NCBI GenBank assembly: GCA_964528425.1
Contig: CAZGTD010000004.1
Location: forward strand, 45,613 to 109,612
Reading direction: 5' to 3'
Source: UBA3263 sp964528425
GTDB lineage: Bacteria; Bacteroidota; Bacteroidia; Bacteroidales; Muribaculaceae
Length of the DNA stretch: 64,000 nt
The notes under the pieces were generated by a model, which saw only the letters and a list, made by a program, of their open reading frames with translations, ran no database searches and was not told the DNA's origin. Below are positions 9,248 through 17,938 of this stretch, piece by piece; the first letter of the stretch is position 1; each line of letters starts with the position of its first letter. The position numbers and the translations under genes were made by a program.

Positions 9248-12200
9248 ATGAAAAAAACAATTCTCAGTGCATTACTTCTATTGCTGACAGTAATAGTTGC
9301 ACAGGCGCAGGACATAACTGTGCACGGGACCGTTGTTTCGGCTCTTGACAATGAGCCGCTCATAGGTGCAAGCGTCATTTCCGAATCAAAGGGAACGGCC
9401 GGTGTCGCCACCGATATTGACGGCAATTTTATCATTACTGTACCCGACGGTTCAAAACTCATAGTATCCTATGTTGGCTATAAAACCAAAACCGTCAAGG
9501 CGGAGGCCAACCTGACAGTAGCCCTCGAAGAAGATGCCGCGCTGCTCGACGAAGTGGTTGTTATCGGCTATCAGACGGTTCGCAAGGCCGACCTTACAGG
9601 CGCAGTTTCGGTAATGGACATGAAAGAGCCGTTGAGCGAAAACTCGCCTAACATTCTCAACTCTATGGCCGGCAAACTCCCGGGGGTAAACGTTATACCC
9701 GATGCGGCGCCCGGCGGCGTCGGTTCAATCAGGGTCCGCGGCATGTCAACCGCCAATTCCAGCAATAACCCCCTATATATAATTGACGGCGTGCCGACCG
9801 ACAATATCGACTGCATCAACCCGTCAGATATTGAATCGATGCAGGTGCTGAAAGATGCCGCCTCGGCATCAATCTACGGCTCGCGCGCAGCCAACGGCGT
9901 GGTTATCATAACCACCAAACAGGGCAAAGGCGACCGCATGGTAATCAACCTCAGCTACGCAGCAAGCGCCCAGACCATTGCCAAGCGCTATAAAATGCTC
10001 AATGCCGAGCAGTGGGGCCGAGCCTACTGGACGGCATCGGCCAACTCAAACATCGCACCCTCGCATGTTCTATACGGTTCGGGCGCTACGCCGGTGCTTC
10101 AGCCCTACGTTGACGGCAACCGCAATTTCCCGACCACGAATACCGACTGGCAAGACCAGATATACCATACAGCCTGGACCAACAACCTGACTGCATCCAT
10201 TTCCAACACCACGGAAAAGAGTTCGGTTATGCTCTCGCTCAACTATATCAATCAGAACGGCAATATTACCGACACATTCTACGAACGCTATTCGGCCCGC
10301 ATCAACTCCCACTATGACTTCAATAAATACATAACCGTAGGCGAAAACCTCATGGTGGCCCGCTGGTCAAACCGTGGTGTTGACGTTGCCGGCGACCGCG
10401 GCATACCTTTCACGGCAATGAGCCAGCATCCGGCGCTGCCGGTGCGCGGCGTCAACGGCGAATGGACCCTGCCGCTCGGTCTGATTGGTTCCGACCTGAA
10501 CAATCCGGTTCAAATGATCGCCAACGCAAGCGACAACAGCAGTGCCTCGTGGCGCATACTCGGCAATACCTATCTTGAAGTCAAACCCATTGACGGTTTG
10601 GTACTGAAAACCAATATCGGCATTGAACACAGCCAGTACTTCAACAATAATCTCGGCCGCGCATTCAATCCGGGCGATGTTAACAGCATGTCGAGCGTTT
10701 ACGGCCAGGGCGACACCTGGACCTGGACCAACACAGCCAACTATAACAAGACTTTCGCTAAAAAGCATCATCTGACCGTGCTTTTAGGCACAGAGGCCAT
10801 CGGCTATACTTTCCGCGACCTTTCCGCCTCTCGCGAGGGTTACGCGTTTGAAGATGCCGACTTCATGCAGATCGGCTCCGGTACAGGCACCCGCAACAAC
10901 GGCGGCGGAAAAACACAATGGTCTGTATTCTCCCTTTTCGGCAAAGCAGATTATAACTATGCCGACCGCTACCTGGCTTCATTTACTATCCGCCGCGACG
11001 AAAACTCGCGCTTTGCAAAAGGCTACCGCGCCGGCGTGTTCCCCGCATTCTCGCTTGCATGGCGTCCGACCCAGGAAGCATTCTTCCCCACAAACACCGT
11101 TCTCAACGACCTGAAAATCCGCTACTCTTGGGGCCAGAACGGTAATGCCAACATTCCCTCGCTCTATCCCGCTTATTCTACCTATATCTTCAACACCGGC
11201 AACGGTGCCTATGACCTCAGCGGCACGAACGCTTCAACTACCGCCGGCATAACCCTGGCCAGCACCGGCAACCCGGAACTGAAATGGGAAACCACCTATC
11301 AGAACAATATCGGCGTAGACCTTACCTTCTTCAACGGTTCACTGAATATCAGCGCCGACTACTACATCAAAAAGACCAAAGACATGCTTACCATTCCGCC
11401 GGCGCTCGACGTTGCGGGCGAAAACGCAGCTATCTGGCTCAACACCGGCGATATGAAAAACACCGGCTGGGAAGTTACCGTTTCATACCGCAGCCCGCAA
11501 TATGGCGATTTCTCTTGGAATGGTTCGGTTAACCTGTCGCAATACAAAAATAAACTCATTACCCTTAACTCGCGCCAGAAATTCATCGGTGGCGACCAGC
11601 GACTGATTCCCGGTCAACCAATGGGCGTTTACTTCGGCTATGTTTGCGACGGCATATTCCAGACCCAGGAAGAAGTAGCTAACCATGCCCAGCAGCCCGG
11701 CGCGGCTCCCGGCCGACTCATCTATCGCGACCTTGACGGAAACGGTATTATCGACGACAACGACTGCTGCATAATCGGCGACCCGAATCCGGACCTGTCG
11801 ATGGGCATCAACCTCGGATTCAAGTATAAGGCCTTCTCGCTCGATATGTTCTTTGCCGGTGATTTCGGCTTCGACATACAGAATCACATGAAGCGCCAGC
11901 TGCTGTCGATGAACTACGGCAATATATCCACCAACCGCGGCGCTGACATTCTCAACGCCTGGACTCCGACCAACACCGGCAGCGACATTCCGCAGCTTTC
12001 GCTTACGGACGATAACAACGAGTCGCGATTCTCGACCTACTACGTCGAAAACGGTTCCTACATGAAAATGAAATATCTGAAGCTCTCCTACACTCTGCCT
12101 AAGAACATAATCAGAAAAATCGGCGCGAGCCACATGGACGTTTACGGCCAGGTTGAGAACGTGTTCACCATGACCAAATATACGGGTCTCGACCCCGAAA

Positions 12201-12289
12201 TCTTGCCCGGAGAATATGGTGCGCACATCGACAACGGCGCATACCCGCGTCCGCGAACCTTCTCTCTCGGATTAAACATTCAATTCTAA
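9248..12289 (+). CDS. SusC-like TonB-dependent outer-membrane transporter
   Basis: 1013 residues. Signal peptide (1-20, ends AQAQ), CarboxypepD_reg-like domain (about 22-105), TonB-dependent plug (about 115-220, with the SusC-type segments DEVVVIGYQTV and SIRVRGMST), then a beta-barrel ending in an aromatic residue (Phe1013). It moves fructo-oligosaccharides across the outer membrane with the SusD partner that follows 25 bases later. Regulation is through its own promoter and the upstream inverted repeat. Substrate is assigned from the GH32 and fructokinase genes. Confidence 0.95.
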   Translation: MKKTILSALLLLLTVIVAQAQDITVHGTVVSALDNEPLIGASVISESKGTAGVATDIDGNFIITVPDGSKLIVSYVGYKTKTVKAEANLTVALEEDAALLDEVVVIGYQTVRKADLTGAVSVMDMKEPLSENSPNILNSMAGKLPGVNVIPDAAPGGVGSIRVRGMSTANSSNNPLYIIDGVPTDNIDCINPSDIESMQVLKDAASASIYGSRAANGVVIITTKQGKGDRMVINLSYAASAQTIAKRYKMLNAEQWGRAYWTASANSNIAPSHVLYGSGATPVLQPYVDGNRNFPTTNTDWQDQIYHTAWTNNLTASISNTTEKSSVMLSLNYINQNGNITDTFYERYSARINSHYDFNKYITVGENLMVARWSNRGVDVAGDRGIPFTAMSQHPALPVRGVNGEWTLPLGLIGSDLNNPVQMIANASDNSSASWRILGNTYLEVKPIDGLVLKTNIGIEHSQYFNNNLGRAFNPGDVNSMSSVYGQGDTWTWTNTANYNKTFAKKHHLTVLLGTEAIGYTFRDLSASREGYAFEDADFMQIGSGTGTRNNGGGKTQWSVFSLFGKADYNYADRYLASFTIRRDENSRFAKGYRAGVFPAFSLAWRPTQEAFFPTNTVLNDLKIRYSWGQNGNANIPSLYPAYSTYIFNTGNGAYDLSGTNASTTAGITLASTGNPELKWETTYQNNIGVDLTFFNGSLNISADYYIKKTKDMLTIPPALDVAGENAAIWLNTGDMKNTGWEVTVSYRSPQYGDFSWNGSVNLSQYKNKLITLNSRQKFIGGDQRLIPGQPMGVYFGYVCDGIFQTQEEVANHAQQPGAAPGRLIYRDLDGNGIIDDNDCCIIGDPNPDLSMGINLGFKYKAFSLDMFFAGDFGFDIQNHMKRQLLSMNYGNISTNRGADILNAWTPTNTGSDIPQLSLTDDNNESRFSTYYVENGSYMKMKYLKLSYTLPKNIIRKIGASHMDVYGQVENVFTMTKYTGLDPEILPGEYGAHIDNGAYPRPRTFSLGLNIQF

Positions 12290-12314
12290 AACCGTTCGAT
12301 AGCAAATTCCGACA

Positions 12315-13988
12315 ATGAAAAACATTAAAGATATAATAAACAACGCACTGTGTGCAACGGCACTGGCTTCAATGACATTAGCCTTTACCTCTTGCGACGA
12401 CATGCTTACAACAATACCGCTGGGCGTAATAACCGACGAACAAATCGGCGAAGACGAAGCCATAGACCTGATGACCTCGGCCTACGCATCGCTGCTCTGC
12501 CACTTTTTCGGCAACAATGAATCGTTTGCCGGCCCGATTACCAACTGGATATTCGACGTCCGCTCCGACGATGCCCTTAAGGGAGGCGACGGTGTAACGA
12601 TGGAAGGGTATATCCACCAGCTTGAAGTGGGCAACGTGCAGAGCGACAATGATGTCGTCGCCTTCAAATGGCGTAATAATTTTTACTCCGTAAGCCGCTG
12701 CAACGCTGCCATACGCGGCATTTTGAACTCCCCCGGCATTGACCCGGACAACAAAGCATCGTATATCGCCGAAATGAAGACCCTGCGCGCATACTTTTAC
12801 TTTGACCTGCTGCGCATTTTCCGCCAATTCCCGTATTACGACGAAACTGTCAACAACCCCAGCGAATGTCGTGCCGACCAGTATACCCGCGAGCAGATTG
12901 CCGACTTTATCAAGAATGATCTCCGCGAAAGTTATAAAATCCTGCCCGAAGACCAGGAACTTGTCGGCCGGTTCAACAAATATGTTGCCGCAGCCCTGCT
13001 GGCTCGCGTAGACCTTTTCACCTCCGACTGGGAAGAAGCCGAAAAATATGCCGGCTACGTTATCGCCAGCAATAAATATGAGCTCTATCCTAACTTCCTC
13101 GACATGTCAAAGCCCGAATTCAACAACCAATATGAATCGGTATTGGCAATTCAGTTCTCCTCGGCCAACTCGCCCGACCAGTTCAATTATTCGAACTGCC
13201 TGAACTGCACCTGGTCTGATGGAAACCTCTATGGCAATGGCGATGACTTCTATCTGGCATCACAAAACCTGGTAAACGCATTCCGCACCGATGCGAACGG
13301 TCTTCCGCTGTTTGACACTTTCAACGATGAAAACGTTGACAAAGCTGACTACGACGGCAACGTCGATCCCCGCCTGGACTTCACACTCGGCCGCATAGGA
13401 ATGCCCTGGCGTTCACACACCTATAACGAAAAATGGTGTCGCAATATTGAGCTTTATGGCCAATACTCGGGCAAAAAGCCCTACCCCGCTCCCGAATCGC
13501 CCTTCGTTAAGCCCGGCATCGTGCCCTGGGGCGCTTCATCGCTCAACTTCATCCTGATTCGCTATGCCGACGTTATGCTGATGAAAGCCGAAGCCCTCAT
13601 CGAACAGGGAAAGGATCTTGAAGAAGCGCGAAATCTCATCAACGACATCCGCCGCAAGGCCGCCCGCTCGGTTGACCCGGTTTACGAACCTGTTGATTGC
13701 AACCCGTCGCTCGCAAACTACGCAGTAGGCGAGTACCCCCAGGCCGGCTGGACACGCGACTATGCCCGCAAAGCCGTGCGTATGGAGCGTCGCCTCGAAC
13801 TCGCAATGGAAGGACAGCGCTGGTTCGACCTGGTGCGCTGGGGCAATGCGGTTGAAACAATGAATAACTATTATGCCTCGGAAAGTAAAATTCGCACTTA
13901 CTACGAAGGAGCCAGCCTTAACGCCGACGAAATCTTCTTCCCCATACCTGTTAATCAGGTCGACAACGCCGGTGACTTATATAAATAA
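12315..13988 (+). CDS. SusD-like surface glycan-binding lipoprotein
   Basis: 557 residues. Lipoprotein signal with Cys27 (TLAFTSC), then the SusD/RagB fold: the N-terminal helices with a TPR-like pattern (SRCNAAIRGILN, AEMKTLRAYFYFDLLR) and the typical C-terminal stretch (RMERRLELAMEGQRWFDLVR). It caps the SusC barrel and binds the oligosaccharide at the surface. It is in the usual order behind susC. Confidence 0.95.
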   Translation: MKNIKDIINNALCATALASMTLAFTSCDDMLTTIPLGVITDEQIGEDEAIDLMTSAYASLLCHFFGNNESFAGPITNWIFDVRSDDALKGGDGVTMEGYIHQLEVGNVQSDNDVVAFKWRNNFYSVSRCNAAIRGILNSPGIDPDNKASYIAEMKTLRAYFYFDLLRIFRQFPYYDETVNNPSECRADQYTREQIADFIKNDLRESYKILPEDQELVGRFNKYVAAALLARVDLFTSDWEEAEKYAGYVIASNKYELYPNFLDMSKPEFNNQYESVLAIQFSSANSPDQFNYSNCLNCTWSDGNLYGNGDDFYLASQNLVNAFRTDANGLPLFDTFNDENVDKADYDGNVDPRLDFTLGRIGMPWRSHTYNEKWCRNIELYGQYSGKKPYPAPESPFVKPGIVPWGASSLNFILIRYADVMLMKAEALIEQGKDLEEARNLINDIRRKAARSVDPVYEPVDCNPSLANYAVGEYPQAGWTRDYARKAVRMERRLELAMEGQRWFDLVRWGNAVETMNNYYASESKIRTYYEGASLNADEIFFPIPVNQVDNAGDLYK

Positions 13989-14009
13989 CCAATCAACTAC
14001 TCATCGAAA

Positions 14010-15215
14010 ATGAAAAAAATTCGCACATATAGCCTCTCTTTGCTGGCACTGATACTTTGTGGCGTTCTCGGCGGATGCTCCGACTTCGAGCCTACCGGTT
14101 TGCCCGAAGTTCCCGCCCTGGAAAAAGTTTCTGACCTGAGCGCCACCGTCAACGGCCGCAAAATCAACCTGTCGTGGGTGCTTCCCGCCGGCGGTGAAAT
14201 CACCGGTGTGAAAATTCTCGTCAACGGCAACAACAATGCCGCTATCGACCTCCCCGGCCAACCGACCGAATATACCATCAAAGGCCTGTCGCTGGGACAA
14301 AGCTACCTCTGCACTATCAAGGTAATGTATGCCGGCGGCTACGTTTCGGAAGGCGTGTCCACCGAAGCCCGGATGCCTGATAAAATCGACGGCGTAAAAA
14401 TGGCCTATCTCATGACCGCCCCCGACATTGCCTCGCTGCCCGACGACGACGAACGCGCCGCTGCAACCTGGTTTGCCTCGCAACCCGACGCCGAATTCAT
14501 TCAGCCCTCGCAGATTGCGATTCTCGACCCCGACTTCTACCCCGTAATATGGATTGAAATCGACCGTGTCGGCCAGGCATTCGGTTGGGAAAACCTTCCC
14601 GGCGGCCTCAGCGACGAAGCAACCATCGAAGCCTTAAAGGAATACTCGGTCAACGGCGGCAGCCTCTACCTGGCCAACATGGCCACGCAGCTTACCGTTC
14701 CCCTCGGATTCGTGCCCGACAATATGGCTCCTACAGTTTTCGGCAATGGCGAAGGGGGCAGCGGCGACGATGTGTGGGTTATCAACCCCTATCTTGGATG
14801 GGACTTCAGAAATGGCTCCGACCAAGGATTCTATGACCGCACGGCCCACGCAATATTCAAAGGTCTGACGCTCGAAGACCCTAATAACTACGGCTACGAC
14901 AACCTGCCTTTGATTGGCCCCGGCCAGCGCGAAGACCATAACTGTCTTTGGGATTGCAATATCTACGGCAAAGGCGACCAACCCGACGTTATCAAGAATT
15001 TCGAGGTTACGACCAACTCGCTGGTTCTTGCAACCTGGGGCCACGTTCGCGACCACTGCGTTGCCGGTCTGGTGGAATTCTATGCCAACGCCAACCATGG
15101 CCGCTGCATCGCCAACGGATTCGCCGCCTACGAGTGGAACCAGAACTCCGGTACAAACCCATATCAACACAATGTTGAGCAACTCACCCTCAACATTCTC
15201 AACTACCTGAAATAA
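14010..15215 (+). CDS. DUF4960-type surface glycan-binding lipoprotein (SusE-position)
   Basis: 401 residues. Lipoprotein signal with Cys23 (VLGGC), an FN3-like domain (about 35-120) and a C-terminal domain of about 270 residues that resembles DUF4960, the domain of the B. theta levan-binding protein BT1761. The position directly after susD (21-base gap) is where PULs encode accessory surface glycan-binding proteins. No catalytic motifs are seen. It probably binds levan or another fructan at the cell surface; DUF4960 is recognised by eye only. Confidence 0.8.
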   Translation: MKKIRTYSLSLLALILCGVLGGCSDFEPTGLPEVPALEKVSDLSATVNGRKINLSWVLPAGGEITGVKILVNGNNNAAIDLPGQPTEYTIKGLSLGQSYLCTIKVMYAGGYVSEGVSTEARMPDKIDGVKMAYLMTAPDIASLPDDDERAAATWFASQPDAEFIQPSQIAILDPDFYPVIWIEIDRVGQAFGWENLPGGLSDEATIEALKEYSVNGGSLYLANMATQLTVPLGFVPDNMAPTVFGNGEGGSGDDVWVINPYLGWDFRNGSDQGFYDRTAHAIFKGLTLEDPNNYGYDNLPLIGPGQREDHNCLWDCNIYGKGDQPDVIKNFEVTTNSLVLATWGHVRDHCVAGLVEFYANANHGRCIANGFAAYEWNQNSGTNPYQHNVEQLTLNILNYLK

Positions 15216-15227
15216 TCCAACTTGTAA

Positions 15228-15303
15228 AGGAATTGATTTCTTTATATGGAAAAGCAAGAATGTCAAAAAAATTCATTATCTTTGTATAAAGAAATCAATT
15301 CCT
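15228..15303 (+). repeat. 19-base perfect inverted repeat around the GH32-like promoter
   Basis: Arms 15228-15246 and 15285-15303 are exact reverse complements (AGGAATTGATTTCTTTATA and its complement). The 38-base spacer ends with the TATCTTTG box (15277-15284). The right arm falls in the 5' leader, 8 bases before the chosen start codon. In a read-through transcript from susCD this would fold into a long hairpin; in DNA it could be a dimeric operator. Confidence 0.8.
15277..15284 (+). promoter_or_regulatory. -7 box of the LamG-GH32 gene
   Basis: TATCTTTG directly abutting the right arm of the inverted repeat. No -33 match. It suggests the last PUL gene has its own promoter besides read-through. 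Confidence 0.5.
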
Positions 15304-15311
15304 ATAAAACA

Positions 15312-17768
15312 ATGACTTCTACCTCATTCCTCAAGCTATTTGCTGCAATTGTGGCCTTAATGTCTGCTTCATTCGGCGCCCGCGCCCACGAAGTGGCCCG
15401 GTTCACTATGCAAAACGTCGGCGACCGGATAACCGAATCCGTTTCCGGCAAGACTTTTGCCATCCAGAGCGTACACCCGGCCGAAAATATGCCGGGGGCC
15501 AAGGGTCAGGCACTGCGATTCGACGGATATTCAACCTATATTGACGCAGAGCTGAACAACATCATTCCAGCCGGTTCCAGGCAGATGACTGCATCGGTGT
15601 GGCTGGCCGTAGAAACGTATCCAATCGTAGAGATTGACGTTAACAGCCCCGAGCAGGCTGCAATAGTCTCCTGTCTGGATAACGGAACCAAAACCGGATT
15701 CGGCTTCTTTCTGGGTCTTGACGGTAAGTATTCATTTAAAATCTTTATCGGCGGCTGGCCTCTGGAGCTGAAAGTAAACGAGCCTCTGGCACGCTACGAA
15801 TGGGTAAACCTGACCGCCGTTATCGACGCTGACGCACGCACGGCAACTCTTTATAACAACGGCGTTGCAGTCGCCACATCTAAAGCTAACGGCACTCTTG
15901 CCACCGGCAATTCAACCCTCAGAATCGGCCGGAGCATTGATTCCCGCTTCAGTGGCCCGTTTTGCGTTACTTCCTTCAACGGACTGATTGACGACATTGC
16001 TGTTTGGGACGAAGCTATAGCCCCGGAGACTATTGCATCGTGGACGCCGGAAAATCCCGCCGATATGTCAATTCCCGCCGAGCGTTTTGCCGATGATCCG
16101 ATGCGTCCTGCATTCCACGCCATGCCCGCTGCAAACTGGGCTAATGAAACCCACGGCATGACATACTCCAATGGCCGCTACCACCTGTTCTTTCAGAAAA
16201 ACGCAAACGGCCCTTATATGTCGCGTCTACACTGGGGACACCTGTCAAGCGAAAATCTTTGCGATTGGACAGAAGAAAGAATCGCACTTGCCCCTGCTAC
16301 CGACTGGGACATGAAAGGATGCTGGTCGGGCTGCGTATTTGCCGATGAAGAGCTCACCGGAGGAAAGCCCTCGATTATCTACACCGGCGTAGACTATGCC
16401 AAGGCGGTTATAGCTCAGGCTATTCCCCTCGACGATGATCTGATTGCCTGGGAAAAAGCTCCGGTGCCGGTGATCAATGGTAGGCCGGCCGGTCTTTCGG
16501 ATGATTTCCGCGACCCATATTTCTTCCGCACCGATAATGGCGCTTATATTATTGTCGGGTCGAGCAAAGGAGGAATTGGCAACACAACACTGCATGCCTA
16601 TAATCCGACTTCCAAGAGCTGGAGCAATGACGGCAAGAGCTTTTTCAGCGGTTCCGACGCCCGGACATGCGGAACTTTATGGGAGATGCCAAACATTACC
16701 AAAATCGGAGATAAGTGGCTCTTGACCGTAACTCCTCAAAACACCTCGCACGGTGTCGCCGCCCTCTATTGGGTCGGCTCCATCAATGCCGACGGTACCT
16801 TCAGCCCCGACAAGCCCACGCCCTCAACCATTGAGCTGCCCGGGCTGGCCCGCGACGGCTACGGTTTGCTTTCGCCAACCGTTTATCAACGCAACGGAAA
16901 GACCATCGCAATGGGTATCGTGCCCGACAAACTTCCGTCGCAGGCGAACTATGAGCTCGGCTATGCCCATACGTTCTCTCTGCCGAGGGAATGGACTCTC
17001 GACTCCGACGGCAACTTGTGTCAGAAGCCGTATGCCGGCCTTGCCGAGCTGCGTGCTGACAACGGATTCGCCAAGTCTGCTTTCATCTTAGACGGTTCGA
17101 TGGCTATCGACGGCGTCGGCAACAGAAACGTTGAGCTATGCGGCGAATTCACCGTTACCTCCGGAAAATGCGGGTTCACGGTACTCGACGACGGAGTGTC
17201 GGCCTTAAAAATTTATTATGACGGCGCCTCGAATGAACTGGTGGTTGATAGCCGCGGAGTTGACCGTCTGAACAATGATGCCGGTGTTTTTGACGGATTT
17301 TACCATAGTCAGCAGCCGCGTCAGTTTTCTAAAGGCGAAATCATCAAACTCAACGTTTTCTTCGACCACTCAATCCTTGATATTTTCATCAATGATACCT
17401 GGGCAACGTCGGTCCGCGTTTTCGCTAACGCCATACCGGTTGAAAACGTTGGTGTCTTCGCCGATATGCCGACCGCCGTCCACACCCTTAACGCCTGGAA
17501 CCTTAAAGCCGGCAACAGCAACGCCGGGCTTCCTGAGTCAGTTGCCGCAGCCGATAAATTGCGCCTGACAGTTAATAAGGAGGGCACTATAACTTACGGC
17601 AACGTGCCCGCGCCGGCAGTGCTGTCTGTCTACAATCTTTCAGGCGAAAAAATGATAGAAAAAAACATCGACAGCAATAGCGGCTCGATTGACACCACAC
17701 TTAGCGGACTCCATATAGTGGCTATAAACACCCCCAATGGAATAGTTTCAAGAAAAATGATTTTTTAA
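15312..17768 (+). CDS. LamG + GH32-like exported protein with Asp-to-Glu nucleophile change
   Basis: 818 residues from the ATG at 15312, which begins a clean signal peptide (to about residue 25). An in-frame ATG at 15246 lies inside the inverted repeat and is unlikely. A LamG/concanavalin-like domain spans about 28-240, then a GH32-like propeller. The motif that is WMNDPNG in true GH32 enzymes reads WANETHG here, putting Glu279 at the nucleophile position. The transition-state Asp is kept in FRDP (399-402) and the acid/base Glu458 in WEMP. The last 70 residues (SVYNLSGEKM and a final SRKMIF) resemble a type IX secretion C-terminal tail. It may be the surface fructan-cleaving or -binding protein of the PUL. 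Activity is uncertain. Confidence 0.82.
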   Translation: MTSTSFLKLFAAIVALMSASFGARAHEVARFTMQNVGDRITESVSGKTFAIQSVHPAENMPGAKGQALRFDGYSTYIDAELNNIIPAGSRQMTASVWLAVETYPIVEIDVNSPEQAAIVSCLDNGTKTGFGFFLGLDGKYSFKIFIGGWPLELKVNEPLARYEWVNLTAVIDADARTATLYNNGVAVATSKANGTLATGNSTLRIGRSIDSRFSGPFCVTSFNGLIDDIAVWDEAIAPETIASWTPENPADMSIPAERFADDPMRPAFHAMPAANWANETHGMTYSNGRYHLFFQKNANGPYMSRLHWGHLSSENLCDWTEERIALAPATDWDMKGCWSGCVFADEELTGGKPSIIYTGVDYAKAVIAQAIPLDDDLIAWEKAPVPVINGRPAGLSDDFRDPYFFRTDNGAYIIVGSSKGGIGNTTLHAYNPTSKSWSNDGKSFFSGSDARTCGTLWEMPNITKIGDKWLLTVTPQNTSHGVAALYWVGSINADGTFSPDKPTPSTIELPGLARDGYGLLSPTVYQRNGKTIAMGIVPDKLPSQANYELGYAHTFSLPREWTLDSDGNLCQKPYAGLAELRADNGFAKSAFILDGSMAIDGVGNRNVELCGEFTVTSGKCGFTVLDDGVSALKIYYDGASNELVVDSRGVDRLNNDAGVFDGFYHSQQPRQFSKGEIIKLNVFFDHSILDIFINDTWATSVRVFANAIPVENVGVFADMPTAVHTLNAWNLKAGNSNAGLPESVAAADKLRLTVNKEGTITYGNVPAPAVLSVYNLSGEKMIEKNIDSNSGSIDTTLSGLHIVAINTPNGIVSRKMIF

Positions 17769-17813
17769 TAAACATACTCTAACGGTATTTGGTAAAAAAG
17801 ATTGATTATTTTA

Positions 17814-17847
17814 AACCCTCGCGGTGTATTGGCTACACCCGGGGGTT
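17814..17847 (+). terminator. Terminator at PUL end
   Basis: GC-rich interrupted hairpin (17814-17828 with 17834-17847, loop TTGGC) followed by gtttcttt. It lies 46 bases after the LamG-GH32 stop. Confidence 0.65.
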
Positions 17848-17881
17848 GTTTCTTTCCGTTGGTCACCTTTCAACTTAAAAG

Positions 17882-17913
17882 TTTGCGTAATTGCTTGGGA
17901 TTATATAACTTTG
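17882..17913 (+). promoter_or_regulatory. cstA promoter
   Basis: TTTG at 17882-17885, 20-base spacer, TAACTTTG at 17906-17913: full Bacteroides consensus. The start codon is 26 bases downstream. Confidence 0.75.
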
Positions 17914-17938
17914 TAGTCAAAATCATTCATTTGCAATT

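Noticed and set aside
15246..15311. Upstream ATG extension of the LamG-GH32 protein
   Set aside because: It would begin within the inverted repeat and upstream of the -7 box, and would bury the signal peptide.
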